From Artemisia argyi (Eukaryota > Streptophyta > Magnoliopsida > Asterales > Asteraceae): DNA of 64,000 nt. Of this stretch, positions 48,055 to 59,416 are shown piece after piece. The translations under genes were made by a program, and so were the position numbers. Positions within the stretch are counted from its first letter, which is position 1, and the number at the start of each line of letters is the position of its first letter. The stretch lies in the NCBI GenBank assembly GCA_030686995.1, contig CM060691.1, positions 62,657,838 through 62,721,837 of the forward strand, in the 5' to 3' direction. The notes under the pieces were generated by a model. It had not been told where the DNA came from, made no database searches, and was given only the letters and a program-made list of their open reading frames with translations.

Positions 48055-50210
48055 TCACTTGGCGATTTTGGCTTTTCTCTTGATCCTATTCTTCCTTTGA
48101 CCTCCACCATTCCCAGTAGAATGTGATACATGACTTGCTTGTGTTCCAACTTGATGACTTGGCCCTCCTGCTACCTCACTTGCTTGTGTTCCAAATGGCT
48201 GACTTGGCCCTGCTCCCACCTCTGTTGCAGAATATCCCACTGGCTGAGTTGATCTTTCTAGTACCTCATCTGGTACTCCTTCCCTTCTTCTTGTCCCTTG
48301 GTTGCCTCTTTGTCCCGTACAAGCTCTCTTATTATGACCCTGCCTACTACATGCACCACATTTGACAGTCTTGCCCCTTTTTGACAGCTTCCCATTCTTC
48401 ACCATTGGTTTTTTCATAACCTGTTCAGCAATCTCATCCCTTGACTTTCTCTTCTTCTGTGATCTCCCAATTGGAACAGTGGCTTTAGTTCACTAGGGAT
48501 AGGGCATTTGGGCCAAAAGTGTCGACCAGCAATTCCTTCAATCTTGTGTTGATACATCGCCCTCCATGTGGTTAACCAATAACATTGGTGCACATAATCC
48601 TCTGGGATCACAACCATGTTGTCAGTTGATTCCTTGCTGTGTTTAGCCATGTCGTTGATAGCTGCAACAGCATGCTTACATGGAATACCAGTGAGTTCCC
48701 ATCTCTTACATGTGCATTCCATTTTCGGCATATTCACAACACATTGGTCACCCCAACTTCCGGCACACTGGTATGTATCCCCCCACTCCATAAAACCTTA
48801 TACTCATTTGCCTCCTCCTTGATGGTTTCTAAAATTTTAGTTGCTGTTGGGGTTAAGAGACCTTCACATCTGTCAATTACATGCTGCACACTAACACTTC
48901 TCTTCACAAGATACTGCCTGATGTACTCCAAACAACCAATGATTGGTTGATCTCTACCGCCCACCAACTTACTATTGAACGATTCACATAAGTTGTTAAG
49001 AAGGATGTCACATTTAGCTCTCCCTGTAACCAATATATCAATATCAACATCACTTTTAATCTTATTAATATTACAGATGACAGTCATAAGCTTTAGAGTC
49101 AATTGATTTTAGCTGATAATATGTGTATACTGTACCTGAAAAATGTGACCTTGACCATGATGATGCTGGTATCTTCCTTAACCAGTCATAAGCTTTAGAG
49201 TCAATTGATTTTAGCTCTTCCATTCCTCTATTAAACTCAGGGATTGTTGATGCTCTAGCACACCTCCAAACAAGCTCCTTGATACTCTCCCCCTTAAATA
49301 ACTGCTTCATGTTGTCATATATGTGTCGCACACAGAAGCGGTGTTCAGCAGCAGGAAACAGTTCTGCAATGGCTGGTAATATTCCCTGTAGATTGGTACA
49401 AAACTTAATATGTGAATGAGGATTGAATTGGGTTGGAAATCAACTAATTTAATTTACACAATGTTTATACCTTTTGTCTGTCGGATATAAAGGTGAAGTT
49501 TGAATTTGGTTGCAAATCAAGGTCATCTCCAAGATTGCTAAGGAACCATAACCATGAACTCTTGGACTCAGCTTCAACCACTGTGTAAGCAACTGGATAG
49601 AGGCCATTATTGCTATCGACACCAACAGCAGTTAAGACTTGACCAGTGTGATGTCCTTTGATAAACGCCCCATCCAGCCCTAGTATGTCCCTTCTGCCTG
49701 CTTTGTAACCTTTTTTTAATGCACCAATACAAACATAGATCCTTCTGAAAACCCTTGAAGAAACACTTGAATCAGGGTTTGCTTCAACTTGAATCTTCAC
49801 AGTTGTATCAGGGTTTCTATTCTTCAATTCCAAAGTGTAATCCCTAAGATTGGCATACTGTTCTTTATGGTCGCCGTCAATTTGTTTCTGAGCAAATTCC
49901 CTTGCTCTTGATATCTTTGTGGTAGGGACATCAAGCTGCTATTTTTCATTTATTTCCATTGCTATTGCAGCTGTTGGGGCTGTGCGGTCCCTAACAAGAA
50001 TTTTAGCAACCTCGGATGAAAGGAATCGTGTAGTCAACAATTTAATTTTTCTTGTTTATAGGCATTTATGTTCATCATTTAATGTTTTGACACTCCAACT
50101 CCTTTCATCACCCACTTTTGACACATGTAGGGACTATTCGCACATGGCCTTGTTATTTTTTTTGTAGGTTTTGGAGCTTGCAAATTTGCCCTTTGACTGC
50201 GAAGAAGAAG
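48055..50210 (-). pseudogene. MULE-2 transposase (MuDR type), C-terminal two thirds
   Basis: Domains in order from the right: part of a zinc-finger-like DNA-binding region (SWSVKTLNDEHKC), the link region (SEVAKILVRDRTAPTAA), the MULE DDE core (ILGLDGAFIKGHHTGQVLTAVGVDSNN, YTVVEAESKSSWLWFL, FTFISDRQK), an alpha-helical part (CVRHIYDNMKQLFKGESIKELVW), CDILLNNLCESFNSKL, a SWIM zinc finger (CTCKRWELTGIPCKH) and a CCHC tail (CGACSRQGHNKRAC). GT-AG introns lie at 49386-49470 and 49024-49135. Damage includes TAG and TAA codons in the first 300 bp, an extra G in a G-run near 48780 (frameshift before the SWIM domain) and a further frameshift near 48484. The remaining N-terminus, including any PB1-like domain, must lie beyond the Copia-2 insertion. 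Confidence 0.85.
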
Positions 50211-50785
50211 CTGATGGTTGACTACTTCCTGTATCCTTTCTGCCATAACCCACAACAGTGTTGGAATTATGATATCATGACATTCATATATTATAAACCA
50301 AACACATCAAGTGAGTATAGCGGAAGCAATTATAACAATATCAAATAACATGTAATTAATTAATCAATATTTAAATAGTAAACATACCTTTGTGATTCTA
50401 GCCCGAACAAGAATCAAATTACAATCTGTTGATATAAATAATGTTTAAAAATGTTATTAATATCTCTCAATAAACTTATGTTTTGATAATCACAAAACTC
50501 AAATCAAATTAAGTCAAGATTGAGACGTAAACAAGTATTTGGTAACAAATATTTACCTCTACATCTAATATCACTTAAGGTATGCATAAACTAAGTATCT
50601 TATGCATTACATGATCAAAGGAAATTTTGTCTTAAGACATAACATCTTATAAAATGATATAAACATTTTATATATATTTGTAAATCATTTTTGGTAATGC
50701 TATATTAAACTACAAAGACATGATTTCAAATTTCCAACCAAAAAGGGCAAATTTTATCCAGAAAAACTTTTCCAACATTCAGGAG

Positions 50786-50858
50786 GGCGGCCCCCTTAAT
50801 TTTACTAGGCGGCCCCCTTAATCATTAAGGGGACCGCCCTCTAATTAAGGGGACCGGC
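50786..50858. promoter_or_regulatory. GC-rich inverted-repeat module, 5' LTR copy
   Basis: Two forward units GGCGGCCCCCTTAAT and two inverted units TTAAGGGGACCG(C/G)C in an AT-rich LTR. It ends 27 bp upstream of the TATA box. Unit order is forward-forward-reverse-reverse. Confidence 0.8.
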
Positions 50859-50885
50859 ACGCTCCAGAACAATATTTTCTGGCCC

Positions 50886-50893
50886 TATAAATA
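50886..50893 (+). promoter_or_regulatory. Putative TATA box of Copia-2 LTR
   Basis: CCCTATAAATATTGG; the same bases recur in the 3' LTR at 59137-59144. Confidence 0.7.
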
Positions 50894-51671
50894 TTGGATC
50901 ATTTCACATATTTTTCTCACCTTTTTGCACTATAAACTTTCTGATCCAACCTCCATTTCTAGATCTAAAATCCTTTGATCATATAATTCATAAGTCTTTG
51001 TTTCCAAGTGATCCAAAGCTTCATCCATTCAAGTGCAAGAAGAAGAACACTCCTCTACATCCATCTAATTGTAGTAGTGTTGTGATTAGCTAGTTTCATA
51101 TTGTAGTAGTGTTAGATCTTTGTAAAAGTGTTGTGTGAATTTGTTGTTTGTAGAAACTAGGTGTGTTGTAAAGTAGTTTAGTAGTTGTGATCTAGTTGTG
51201 CTTAGAAGAAGGTGTGAAGTCTTGAAGAAGTTGTGAAGGTGTGAAGAAGGTGTGAAGTTGTGAAGAAGTTGTGAGATTGGTTCTAGCTACGATTAGAACT
51301 CGACATTTAGCTTAGTTTCGTTAACTCGTGTAAGCCAAGGTGTGTAAGGTTTCTCCACCATAAGGAGTTTGTTGACATAGTGAAGAAAACTCTCGAGTGT
51401 GGTACTCGGGGAGTGGAGTAGGGCAAGGAAGGTGTCCTTGTAGCCGAACCACTATAAATTCACGTGTTGTGGTTTGATCTTTCTAACTCTATCTTTTCTT
51501 CATTACATTTCAATACTTTCATTATTTGATTATAATTGCTTATATTGGTTGTCACTTGAATTCACTTGATATCGAATCGAAAGTTTTTAATAAGCTACAA
51601 AATATTTTGGTAATAAATTTAAAAAGGACGTAAAACTATTCAACCCCCCCCCCCTTCTAGTTTTCCACAAT

Positions 51672-51685
51672 TGGTATCAGGAGCC
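51672..51685 (+). other. Primer binding site of Copia-2
   Basis: TGGTATCAGGAGCC two bases inside the LTR. It resembles the tRNA-iMet site with one extra G. Confidence 0.8.
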
Positions 51686-51737
51686 ACGTCTAGCAAGATC
51701 TTTAAAATATATTGTATTTTAAAACTTGTAACGATCT

Positions 51738-53594
51738 ATGGAATCTGAAAAATATTTAGAAGGGCAATCTATGCAAAGACCACCACTATTTGAAAGTGAT
51801 GGATTTTTATATTGGAAAAATCGATTCGAAACTTATGTGAAGTCAAAAGATCTAGATCTTTGGCATGTTATTACTAATGGTGATTTTTTACCTATTCGAA
51901 ATAACCCCAAAACAAAGAAAGATGAAATCGTACCTTTTGAAAAACAAAATGATGATTTAAAAAGAAAACTTGCTAAAAATAATGAAGCAAAAATGGTTAT
52001 TTATAATGCGCTACCACGTAAAGAGTACGAAAGGATCTTTATGTGTGAAACCGCAAAAGAAATTTGGAACTCTTTACTAATAACTCACCAAGGTAATAGT
52101 CAAGTCAAAGATAATAAGATAGATCTACTTGTTCAACAATATGAGCAATTCACGATTCCGGAAGAGGAATCAATTGATAATGCTTTTGCTAGATTTAACA
52201 CTATCATCACAAGTTTAAAAGCACTTGATGAGAATTTTTCTAATAAGAATTTTGTTAGGAAGTTTCTTAGGGCTCTTCATCCAAAATGGCGAGCTAAAGT
52301 GACGGCTATTGAAGAATCAAAGAATTTGTCAACATTGCAACTTGATGAATTAATTGGAAATCTAAAAGTTTACGAAGTTATTATTAAGAAGGATTCCGAA
52401 ATGGTCAAAGAAAAACGAGAGCAAAGCAAGTCAATCTCCTTGAAAGCTAGAAAGGAATCTAGTATCGAAGATAGCTCATCTTCCGAAAGTGATGACGAAG
52501 AATACGCCATGGCCGTAAGAGATTTCAAGAAATTCTTCAAAAGGCGAGGAAGATTCGTAAGACAACCGCATGATGAAAAGAAAACATTTCAAAAGAGTAA
52601 GGATGACAAGAACAACAAGATTGAAAGGAAATGTTTCAAGTGTGGTGATCCAAATCACCTCATTGGAAAATGTCCAATGATGACAAGAGATCAAAATCAA
52701 AAAACTTTTGTTGGAGGCGCTTGGAGTGATAGTGATGAAGATGAGAATGAAATGACAAAAGAAGAGAAGTGTCTTATGGCGAATACATCAAATGAGGTAC
52801 GTTCCGAAACCGAATATTTTAGTGATGAAAGCTTATCATTAGATGAAAAAGATCTAGGTAATGAATATAATAGGCTATGCAAATTAGGACAACTAGTAAT
52901 GGCCAAAAACAAATCACTAAAATACATAAACAATCAATTGGAAAATAAAGTACTAGAACTAAAAATTAAAATACATCAACTTGAAAAAGGTAAAGAAATT
53001 TTTGAAGAATGTAAATCATGTCAAGAGCTTAAAGGTGAAAACGAAATACTTAGGGAAGAAATTCGCAAACTTGATAAATTTGAAAATAGTAGTCACTCAC
53101 TTAGTAAAATAATAAGTATTCAAATAACATCCGGAGATAAAACCGGTTTAGGATATAATTCAAATTAAGCTTCAACAAGTGAGATTAAAAATGTCAAATT
53201 CGAAAATGAACCTAATGAACAAAAACCTCTAAAATCTAATCCTAAGTATATACTTATTAATGATAAAAAATACTTCTTGCCAACAATGAATAAGTAAAAG
53301 TTTTTTATAAATCGTCTTTAAAAAATGAGGTAGGATCTTCTAAACCTAAGACAAGATCTAAAACACCACCATCTAGAAAATCAAATAATCCTAATCCTAG
53401 GTCTAAAACACCTCAACCAAGAAGAAACCAAAATAGGCAAAACTATAATAACAATAGTAATCAAATGTGGAACTACCAACAAAGCTACAATCCTTGGGGT
53501 ATAGTACCACCTTTCATGCATCCTAGTCAAATGTTAAACATGTTTGGACCAAACAACTTTGGACCAAAGAAACAATGGGGATTAAATGGCTAGA
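51738..53594 (+). pseudogene. Copia gag with decayed C-terminus
   Basis: The N-terminal 476 residues are open (51738-53168). They comprise a Copia-type gag domain ([22 protein letters not shown], then [30 protein letters not shown]), an acidic Ser/Glu/Asp stretch, a CCHC knuckle with C299, C302, H307 and C312 ([14 protein letters not shown]), and a coiled coil. After a TAA at 53166-53168 the same frame continues recognisably to about 53300, then in a shifted frame through an Asn/Arg-rich tail (RSKTPQPRRNQNRQNYNNNSNQMWNYQ) to a TAG near 53592. Further stops and a frameshift near 53300 mark decay. No protease motif follows. The open N-terminal part could still give a nucleocapsid-bearing gag. 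Confidence 0.85.
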
Positions 53595-53838
53595 TGAACA
53601 TTCCTTGAGGCAATCTTGAAGTTTCTCTCAACATAGACTTTTTCAAAGTCTATATGTCATCTTGATGATTTTGAAGATTATTTGAAGACCACCGGGTACG
53701 CCATTCTTTCATAACTCATTGCCATGCTTAGATAAATATGCGTTATTTGATTACATTGTTTGCATAGATATAGCTTGCTATTTCTCTCTATTTGTTCGAT
53801 CATATATACATACTTAAATATATATACTCTTATACTTA

Positions 53839-53919
<81 letters not shown>

Positions 53920-54190
53920 CTTGCACATAACCTAGATACGTCATTTGTTGACTCTCTAGAACTTCAGGAAATTGTTCATTATCGAACCCTTTCCTTCCCC
54001 CCTCGCGTTATTCTATTAAGTCCTCTTTTAGAAGACTCATGATGATGAAGGGATATGAGTCAAGTGGACTTTTAACATGCAAGAACGCCTTCGCACGTGA
54101 ACACTATGGATGAAACAAACTCCTCTCGCCGACTATATCCTATCTCCGCTATTACCTTTCAAACCTCACCCATCAACTCACATTTATACT

Positions 54191-54263
<73 letters not shown>

Positions 54264-54500
54264 TTATTCACATATTCCCGAACACACCTCAAACCCCTCA
54301 TCAACTTAACACTTTGATCATTTTATCCAAAATTGTCAAAGGTACATTTTAATTATCGAAACGGTAATTAAAAATTGTTAAGTATCTTATCATCGTGCCA
54401 ATAAACGTTTACGTATTTTTGATATATTATAAATCTAATTATATATGTATAAATATATTTGTTCCAGAAACTAATTCCGCGAAATTTCAAAAATTTCAAA
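53595..54500. other. Copia-2 spacer with two microsatellites
   Basis: No gene supported. (TA)n at about 53838-53914 and (CA)n followed by (TA)n at about 54194-54260. Confidence 0.8.
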
Positions 54501-54573
54501 GGCGGCCCCCTTAAAGATTAAGGGGACCGGCTTGTTATCGAGGGCGATCCCCTTAATGTTTAAGGGGACCGGC
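54501..54573. promoter_or_regulatory. GC-rich inverted-repeat module, internal copy 1
   Basis: GGCGGCCCCCTTAA, TTAAGGGGACCGGC, GGGCGATCCCCTTAA and TTAAGGGGACCGGC in order forward-reverse-forward-reverse. It lies upstream of the first accessory ORF. No clear TATA box follows. Confidence 0.75.
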
Positions 54574-54765
54574 CATCTGACACTTCCAAATCCGTTTTCC
54601 ACCTTATTTCCATTCCCAAACACTCCATTTGCTCATTCATTTCTTCCCCACTACTGCTGAGTACGAACCAAAACACCCAAAACCATCAAAATCCTCCACC
54701 ATATCACCAATCCGGGGTTGTTTCGTAAGGGGAAAACGTTAACCAAACATATAACAACATCTTTT

Positions 54766-55563
54766 GTAAGTTTTCCAACATGCATTTCATCACATTTCAT
54801 TCGATTTGGTGTCTAATCAATAATTATGCATTTTATTAAAATTTATTTTAATTCGAATTTTAGTGAAATAGAAGCTAGAAATTGAACTACCAAATGCTTC
54901 CCATAGGTTTAGGATGATGTATTGCAACTCAAATTTAGTATAACATATCATTTTGTCAAAATCATTAATCGCTCATAAACCCTTGTTGAATTTTATTTTT
55001 CAAAAGACACATTGTTGATATAACTCTTAAAAACTATTTAAAACTTACTACATTACATTGTTTTAATGTTATAAACAATCAAAACATACTTTTCAATTCG
55101 TTATAAAATGGTTCATGAAGACAACATGGCCGTTTGGTTCATGAACAAACTATAACTATATGTAGTTATTTGAAACTTAAAACTAGCTCATAAAATTTGT
55201 TAATGCTACTAGAATCAATAGACGTCATCAAGATATATAATCAATATATATATTGATGTTTTATGATGTTTTTATCTAGTTAAGGGAGCGTTTGGTTTAT
55301 CTCGAAAAAGGTATTTTTGAAAACTAAAATTCGCATTTTTATCTTTTAAACAAGCTTATGTTGTGTCAAACTCTTATGATATGGAAGATATATAATCTAA
55401 TATATATCTAGCCTTACTTCGAAATGAATTATGATATCATACCCTTTGATATCATATATTCTAAACGAGTTTAAAATCAAAATAAAAGAAACATTATGAA
55501 ACTACTTCATTGAATATTTTTTATGTGTCGAAGTAGAATTTCGTTCCACATATATTGCATATG

Positions 55564-55631
<68 letters not shown>

Positions 55632-55682
55632 GCATGATAGTTGTTTTTATATTAATTCTATTTTTGTTGTTATATTGTTTAG
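54766..55682 (+). other. Putative 5'-UTR intron of accessory ORF 1
   Basis: The donor context TTTTGTAAGT at 54766 is near-consensus. The acceptor is a T-rich tract ending TTGTTTAG at 55682, seven bases short of the ATG at 55689. The 917-bp interval includes a (TA)n tract at about 55568-55624. It is predicted from splice signals only. Confidence 0.5.
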
Positions 55683-55688
55683 GTGAAA

Positions 55689-56900
55689 ATGCCTAAGACC
55701 ACGGTTGGCGATGTCTCCAAAACCAAACAATACATTCCAAATGTCTCTTCTACTCCCGGCATGTCTCCTTCAGTCGCATGTTTCTATCATCCTATTGAAA
55801 ATAGAAACATTCACGAAGGACGAATTGTCGATCCATCTTCCTATGAAAATGATCAAACAAAACGAATGTTCACCAATATTCGTTTTGAATGTCTTTTCCA
55901 AATCAACGAACCAATCATTCCTCGTTTTATCCTCGACTTCTATAGCCAAGTGACTGTGCAAACCGATCCCTATGGTCATATCCTCATTTCCTTCATGATT
56001 CAAAATCAATTCATCACTCTTACTCTTGCTCAATTTGGACAAATTCTGAGAATCCCATTCAACGGCCAAGCCATTTTCTCAAATGAATGGGATCTTTCCT
56101 CTCTTGAAAGAAATCGTCCTCAGGATGGCCCCTACTATTCTGAGATTCCTAGTCCTGAAGATATTCGTCGAATGCTTGAACTAGAACGTCGTACGACTAG
56201 TCGAGTAATCAAGTCGAAGAATGTCGATATTCATGCAAATCAAATCCTCCTCAAAGAGTTAAGCCAATATTTGAAAAAGTGGGAAGAACTCATTCGCGAG
56301 AATGCATTTGGTACGGGTGGTCACCATGATCATGTCACGGCGAGCATTGCCCACATGTTGTATTGTGTTGTTGCTGAAGAACAATACAACTTGGCTTATC
56401 TTTTTATTCATCGAATCATGTCCGCCAAAAACACCCCAAATGCAAATCTTCCTTATGGTATGTTCCTCACATGACTTTATCGTTATGTGATGGAACATTA
56501 CCCACATCTTCAAAGAGATTACTACGTTCATATCCTTCCTACTTTGAACCAACTTACTCGTGTTCGTACTCGTCGTTCTCGAAGTGACAAAGGAAAATCT
56601 CGTGTTCCTTTGTATTCTAGGCCACGTGGTTCTACATCTCATCGTGAAGACGATGATGATGAGGAGGAAAACACCTCACGTGTTAGTACTCCATCCCCCA
56701 CGACCTTTGTTGAAAATCTTTCCGATATTGACGATACCGAGTATCAAGTTCCTCTTCCTCATGAACGTACCGATGAGCTTCTCTTCACTCGTCAAACGTC
56801 CATCATCAACCATCAACAACAAATGCATGAAGAGCTTCGAGGAGGATTCAAATCCGTTGGGAAGATGTTTAGGAAGATGCTAGGAAAGAAGAAGAAGTAG
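55689..56900 (+). pseudogene. Accessory ORF 1 of Copia-2, one nonsense codon
   Basis: A 404-codon frame starting MPKTTVGDVSKTKQY is broken only by TGA at 56472-56474 (after YGMFLT). Features in order: an alpha/beta-like N-terminal domain (FECLFQINEPIIPRFILDFYSQV, TLAQFGQILRIPF), a helical block (LLKELSQYLKKWEELIRENAF), GGHHDHVTASIAHMLYC, then YNLAYLFIHRIMS. After the stop follow a basic RTRRSRSDKGKSR, an acidic EDDDDEEEN patch and a Lys-rich end (GGFKSVGKMFRKMLGKKKK). Proteins with the DHVxAxxAHMLYC and NLPYGMFLT blocks are numerous in Asteraceae genomes as retroelement-associated hypothetical proteins (family recognition from memory). The N-terminal part recalls plant retroelement mobile-domain-like proteins, but I cannot assign it. 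The stop fits CGA arginine to TGA. Confidence 0.7.
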
Positions 56901-57340
<440 letters not shown>

Positions 57341-57412
57341 GGCGGCCCCCTTAATTCCCTAGGCGGTCCCCTTAATCATTAAGGGGGCCGGCATACAATT
57401 AAGGGGACCGGC
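57341..57412. promoter_or_regulatory. GC-rich inverted-repeat module, internal copy 2
   Basis: Unit order is forward-forward-reverse-reverse, as in the 5' LTR: GGCGGCCCCCTTAATT, CTAGGCGGTCCCCTTAAT, ATTAAGGGGGCCGGC, AATTAAGGGGACCGGCC. A TATAAATT at 57557-57564 follows, 51 bp before the ATG of accessory ORF 2. Confidence 0.8.
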
Positions 57413-57556
57413 CATCTGGAACTGGGTTCACTGTTTTCTTTTGCATCTTGTGAACCCTTTCTCTAGTATCAGCTACCATTTCCCATTTTAACCCAACTGA
57501 TTTTAGCATCTCATTCAACCATTTCAAATACATACCTAAAACAACCATTTCCATAC

Positions 57557-57564
57557 TATAAATT
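57557..57564 (+). promoter_or_regulatory. Putative TATA box of accessory ORF 2
   Basis: CATACTATAAATTCCC between the GC module and the ATG at 57615, followed by a CATCATTC-rich leader. Confidence 0.5.
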
Positions 57565-57614
57565 CCCTCCATAATCATCATTCTTCATCTCATCATTCAT
57601 CATCTAAATCATCA

Positions 57615-58203
57615 TGACTCCACCAAGCACCTCACACTCCAAAGTCTCCAAGAAACAAAAACTTGTGGTCATCCCTCCAAACAACTCTTTATTGACTTAA
57701 CAAATGAAGACAACAAAACCCCATCACCTCCACCCAAATGCTCATCCCCAAGTGCACCCAATGCACCATCTAAAACACCTTCCACTCATGGAACTTCCTC
57801 ATCCTCCATACCCTCAACCTCATCAATCAATGACTACATCAACTCACACTTGTCACCACAAGTATCATCACCACTTCCTACACAAGAACCTATCTCCACC
57901 CATCTTACCATCTCACTTTCACCAATAACACCTCTTGATTCTCGTCTTTCATCTCCACCAATTACACCACCATTCTTTGCCAATCCCGTGCCTTGGAGGC
58001 TACTTGAATCCCATGGGGATACTTGTCTTTGTTGTATCCACAACCGCACCGTCATCTTTGGCCTTAGAGATGAAATTCAATATATGTTTTCATATATTGA
58101 ACATTTACTTACCAACCCACTAACTCCACCATCCTCTCCAATCATTCCTCCACCACAATTCTCACCCATTCCTCCACCATCACTATCATGCTCTCCAAAT
58201 TAA
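57615..58203 (+). pseudogene. Accessory ORF 2 of Copia-2, Pro/Ser-rich, frameshifted
   Basis: The frame opens MTPPSTSHSKVSKKQKLVV and hits a stop at 57699. A +1 frame carries on from about 57680 (LTNEDNKTPSPPPKCSS) to the TAA at 58201, so a one-base insertion lies between about 57640 and 57685. The product is about 195 residues. It is a long Pro/Ser/Thr-rich region followed by a compact motif block, WRLLESHGDTCLCCIHNRT, then FGLRDEIQYMFSYIEHLLTNP, then a proline-rich end. The CLCCxHNR cysteine cluster looks like a metal- or redox-binding centre (inference). Similar proteins are frequent beside Asteraceae Copia elements in my recollection. Function unknown. Confidence 0.65.
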
Positions 58204-58699
58204 GCATTTGATATGCTTAATAAATAAAGCCTCTACCACCCTTTTGCTTGCAAGCTCTATGAAGACCATGTACTCTTTGCATGATGATGTATTCTCCTAG
58301 TTGTTTATTTGTGTACTAGCTTTTCTACTTGTAATCCTTATTGCTACTTGTATGTTGTGTCTTAACACAACCATTTCTTTTATATGAATGCTTTCTTTAA
58401 ACCATGCTTATTTTTTTTGGCACCTAATATATGTTTGCATGAATATACTTGTGCTTCTAATATTTTTGTGTTGCAAAGCATTCCATAGCTCGTTCTCTTG
58501 GTGCCCCCAAACGAGGGGGAGTACACATCAAGGGGGAGATAACTTCCCGTCAATTTTTCACGTTTGAAAATTGTCAGCATAACCTTTTTGATTCTACAAA
58601 AAGGGGGAGAAGTAAATATAAACTCACCAAAATACTTGTTTAAAAATTAATTTTTGAGTTAATGAGTTTAAGTTTTGTAATCATCAAAAAGGGGGAGAT
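58204..58699 (+). other. Copia-2 3' region with four polypurine tracts
   Basis: GAGGGGGAG (about 58513), AAGGGGGAGAT (58530), AAAAAGGGGGAGAAG (about 58598) and AAAAAGGGGGAGAT (58686-58699). Only the last abuts the LTR and is the expected functional tract. No gene. Confidence 0.8.
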
Positions 58700-59416
58700 T
58701 GTTGATATAAATAATGTTTAAAAATGTTATCAATATCTCTCAATAAACCTATGTTTTGATAATCACAAAACTCAAATCAAATTAAGTCAAGATTGAGACG
58801 TAAACAAGTATTTGGTAACAAATATTTACCTCTACATCTAATATCACTTAAGGTATGCATAAACTAAGTATCTTATGCATTACATGATCAAAAGAAATTT
58901 TGTCTTAAGACATAACATCTTATAAAATGATATAAACATTTTATATATATTTGTAAATCATTTTTGGTAATGCTATATTAAACTACAAAGATATGATTTC
59001 AAATTTCCAACCAAAAAGGGCAAATTTTATTCAGAAAAACTTTTCCAACGTTCAGGAGGGCGGCCCCCTTAATCATTAAGGGGACCGCCCTCTAATTAAG
59101 GGGACCGGCACGCTCCAGAACAGTATTTTCTGGCCCTATAAATATTGGATCATTTCACATATTTTTCTCACCTTTTTGCACTATAAACTTTCTGATCCAA
59201 CCTCAATTTCTAGATCTAAAATCCTTTGATCATATAATTCATAAGTCTTTATTTCCAAGTGATCCAAAGCTTCATCCATTCAAGTGCAAGAAGAAGAACA
59301 CTCCTCTACATCCATCTAATTGTAGTAGTGTTGTGATTAGCTAGTTTCATATTGTAGTAGTGTTAGATCTTTGTAAAAGTGTTGTGTGAATTTGCTGTTT
59401 GTAGAAACTAGGTATG
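58700..59416 (+). repeat. 3' LTR of Copia-2, left part
   Basis: Matches the first about 740 bp of the 5' LTR. Its GC module (59059-59109) lacks 23 bp found in the 5' LTR, leaving forward-reverse-reverse units. TATAAATA lies at 59137-59144. It is cut by Tekay-2 at 59417. Confidence 0.9.
59059..59109. promoter_or_regulatory. GC-rich inverted-repeat module, 3' LTR copy
   Basis: GGCGGCCCCCTTAATC/ATTAAGGGGACCGCC forms a near-perfect palindrome, then one more reverse unit. It lacks one forward unit present in the 5' LTR. Confidence 0.8.

Larger units (their letters stand above)
46781..50426 (-). mobile_element. Second Mutator-like element (MULE-2), cut by Copia-2
   Basis: A GRF zinc-finger gene on the plus strand faces a MULE transposase on the minus strand, the same convergent plan as in MULE-1. 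The possible left terminus is the GGTAAATTGCAAAAATTGTCC block at 46781, of a type seen in plant MULE TIRs. The right terminus and the transposase N-terminus lie beyond the Copia-2 insertion at 50427 and so outside the window. Ends are therefore provisional. Confidence 0.6.
50427..51669 (+). repeat. 5' LTR of Copia-2
   Basis: 1243 bp, TGTTGATATAA...TTTTCCACA. It contains the GC-rich palindromic module (50786-50858), TATAAATA at 50886-50893 and a long GTTGTGAAG-rich leader, and ends near an 11-C run at about 51646-51656. Confidence 0.9.

Noticed and set aside
50780..50860. GC-rich palindrome read as a Rho-independent terminator or CRISPR-like repeat
   Set aside because: The context is a plant LTR; units are not regularly spaced with unique spacers, and bacterial terminators do not apply.
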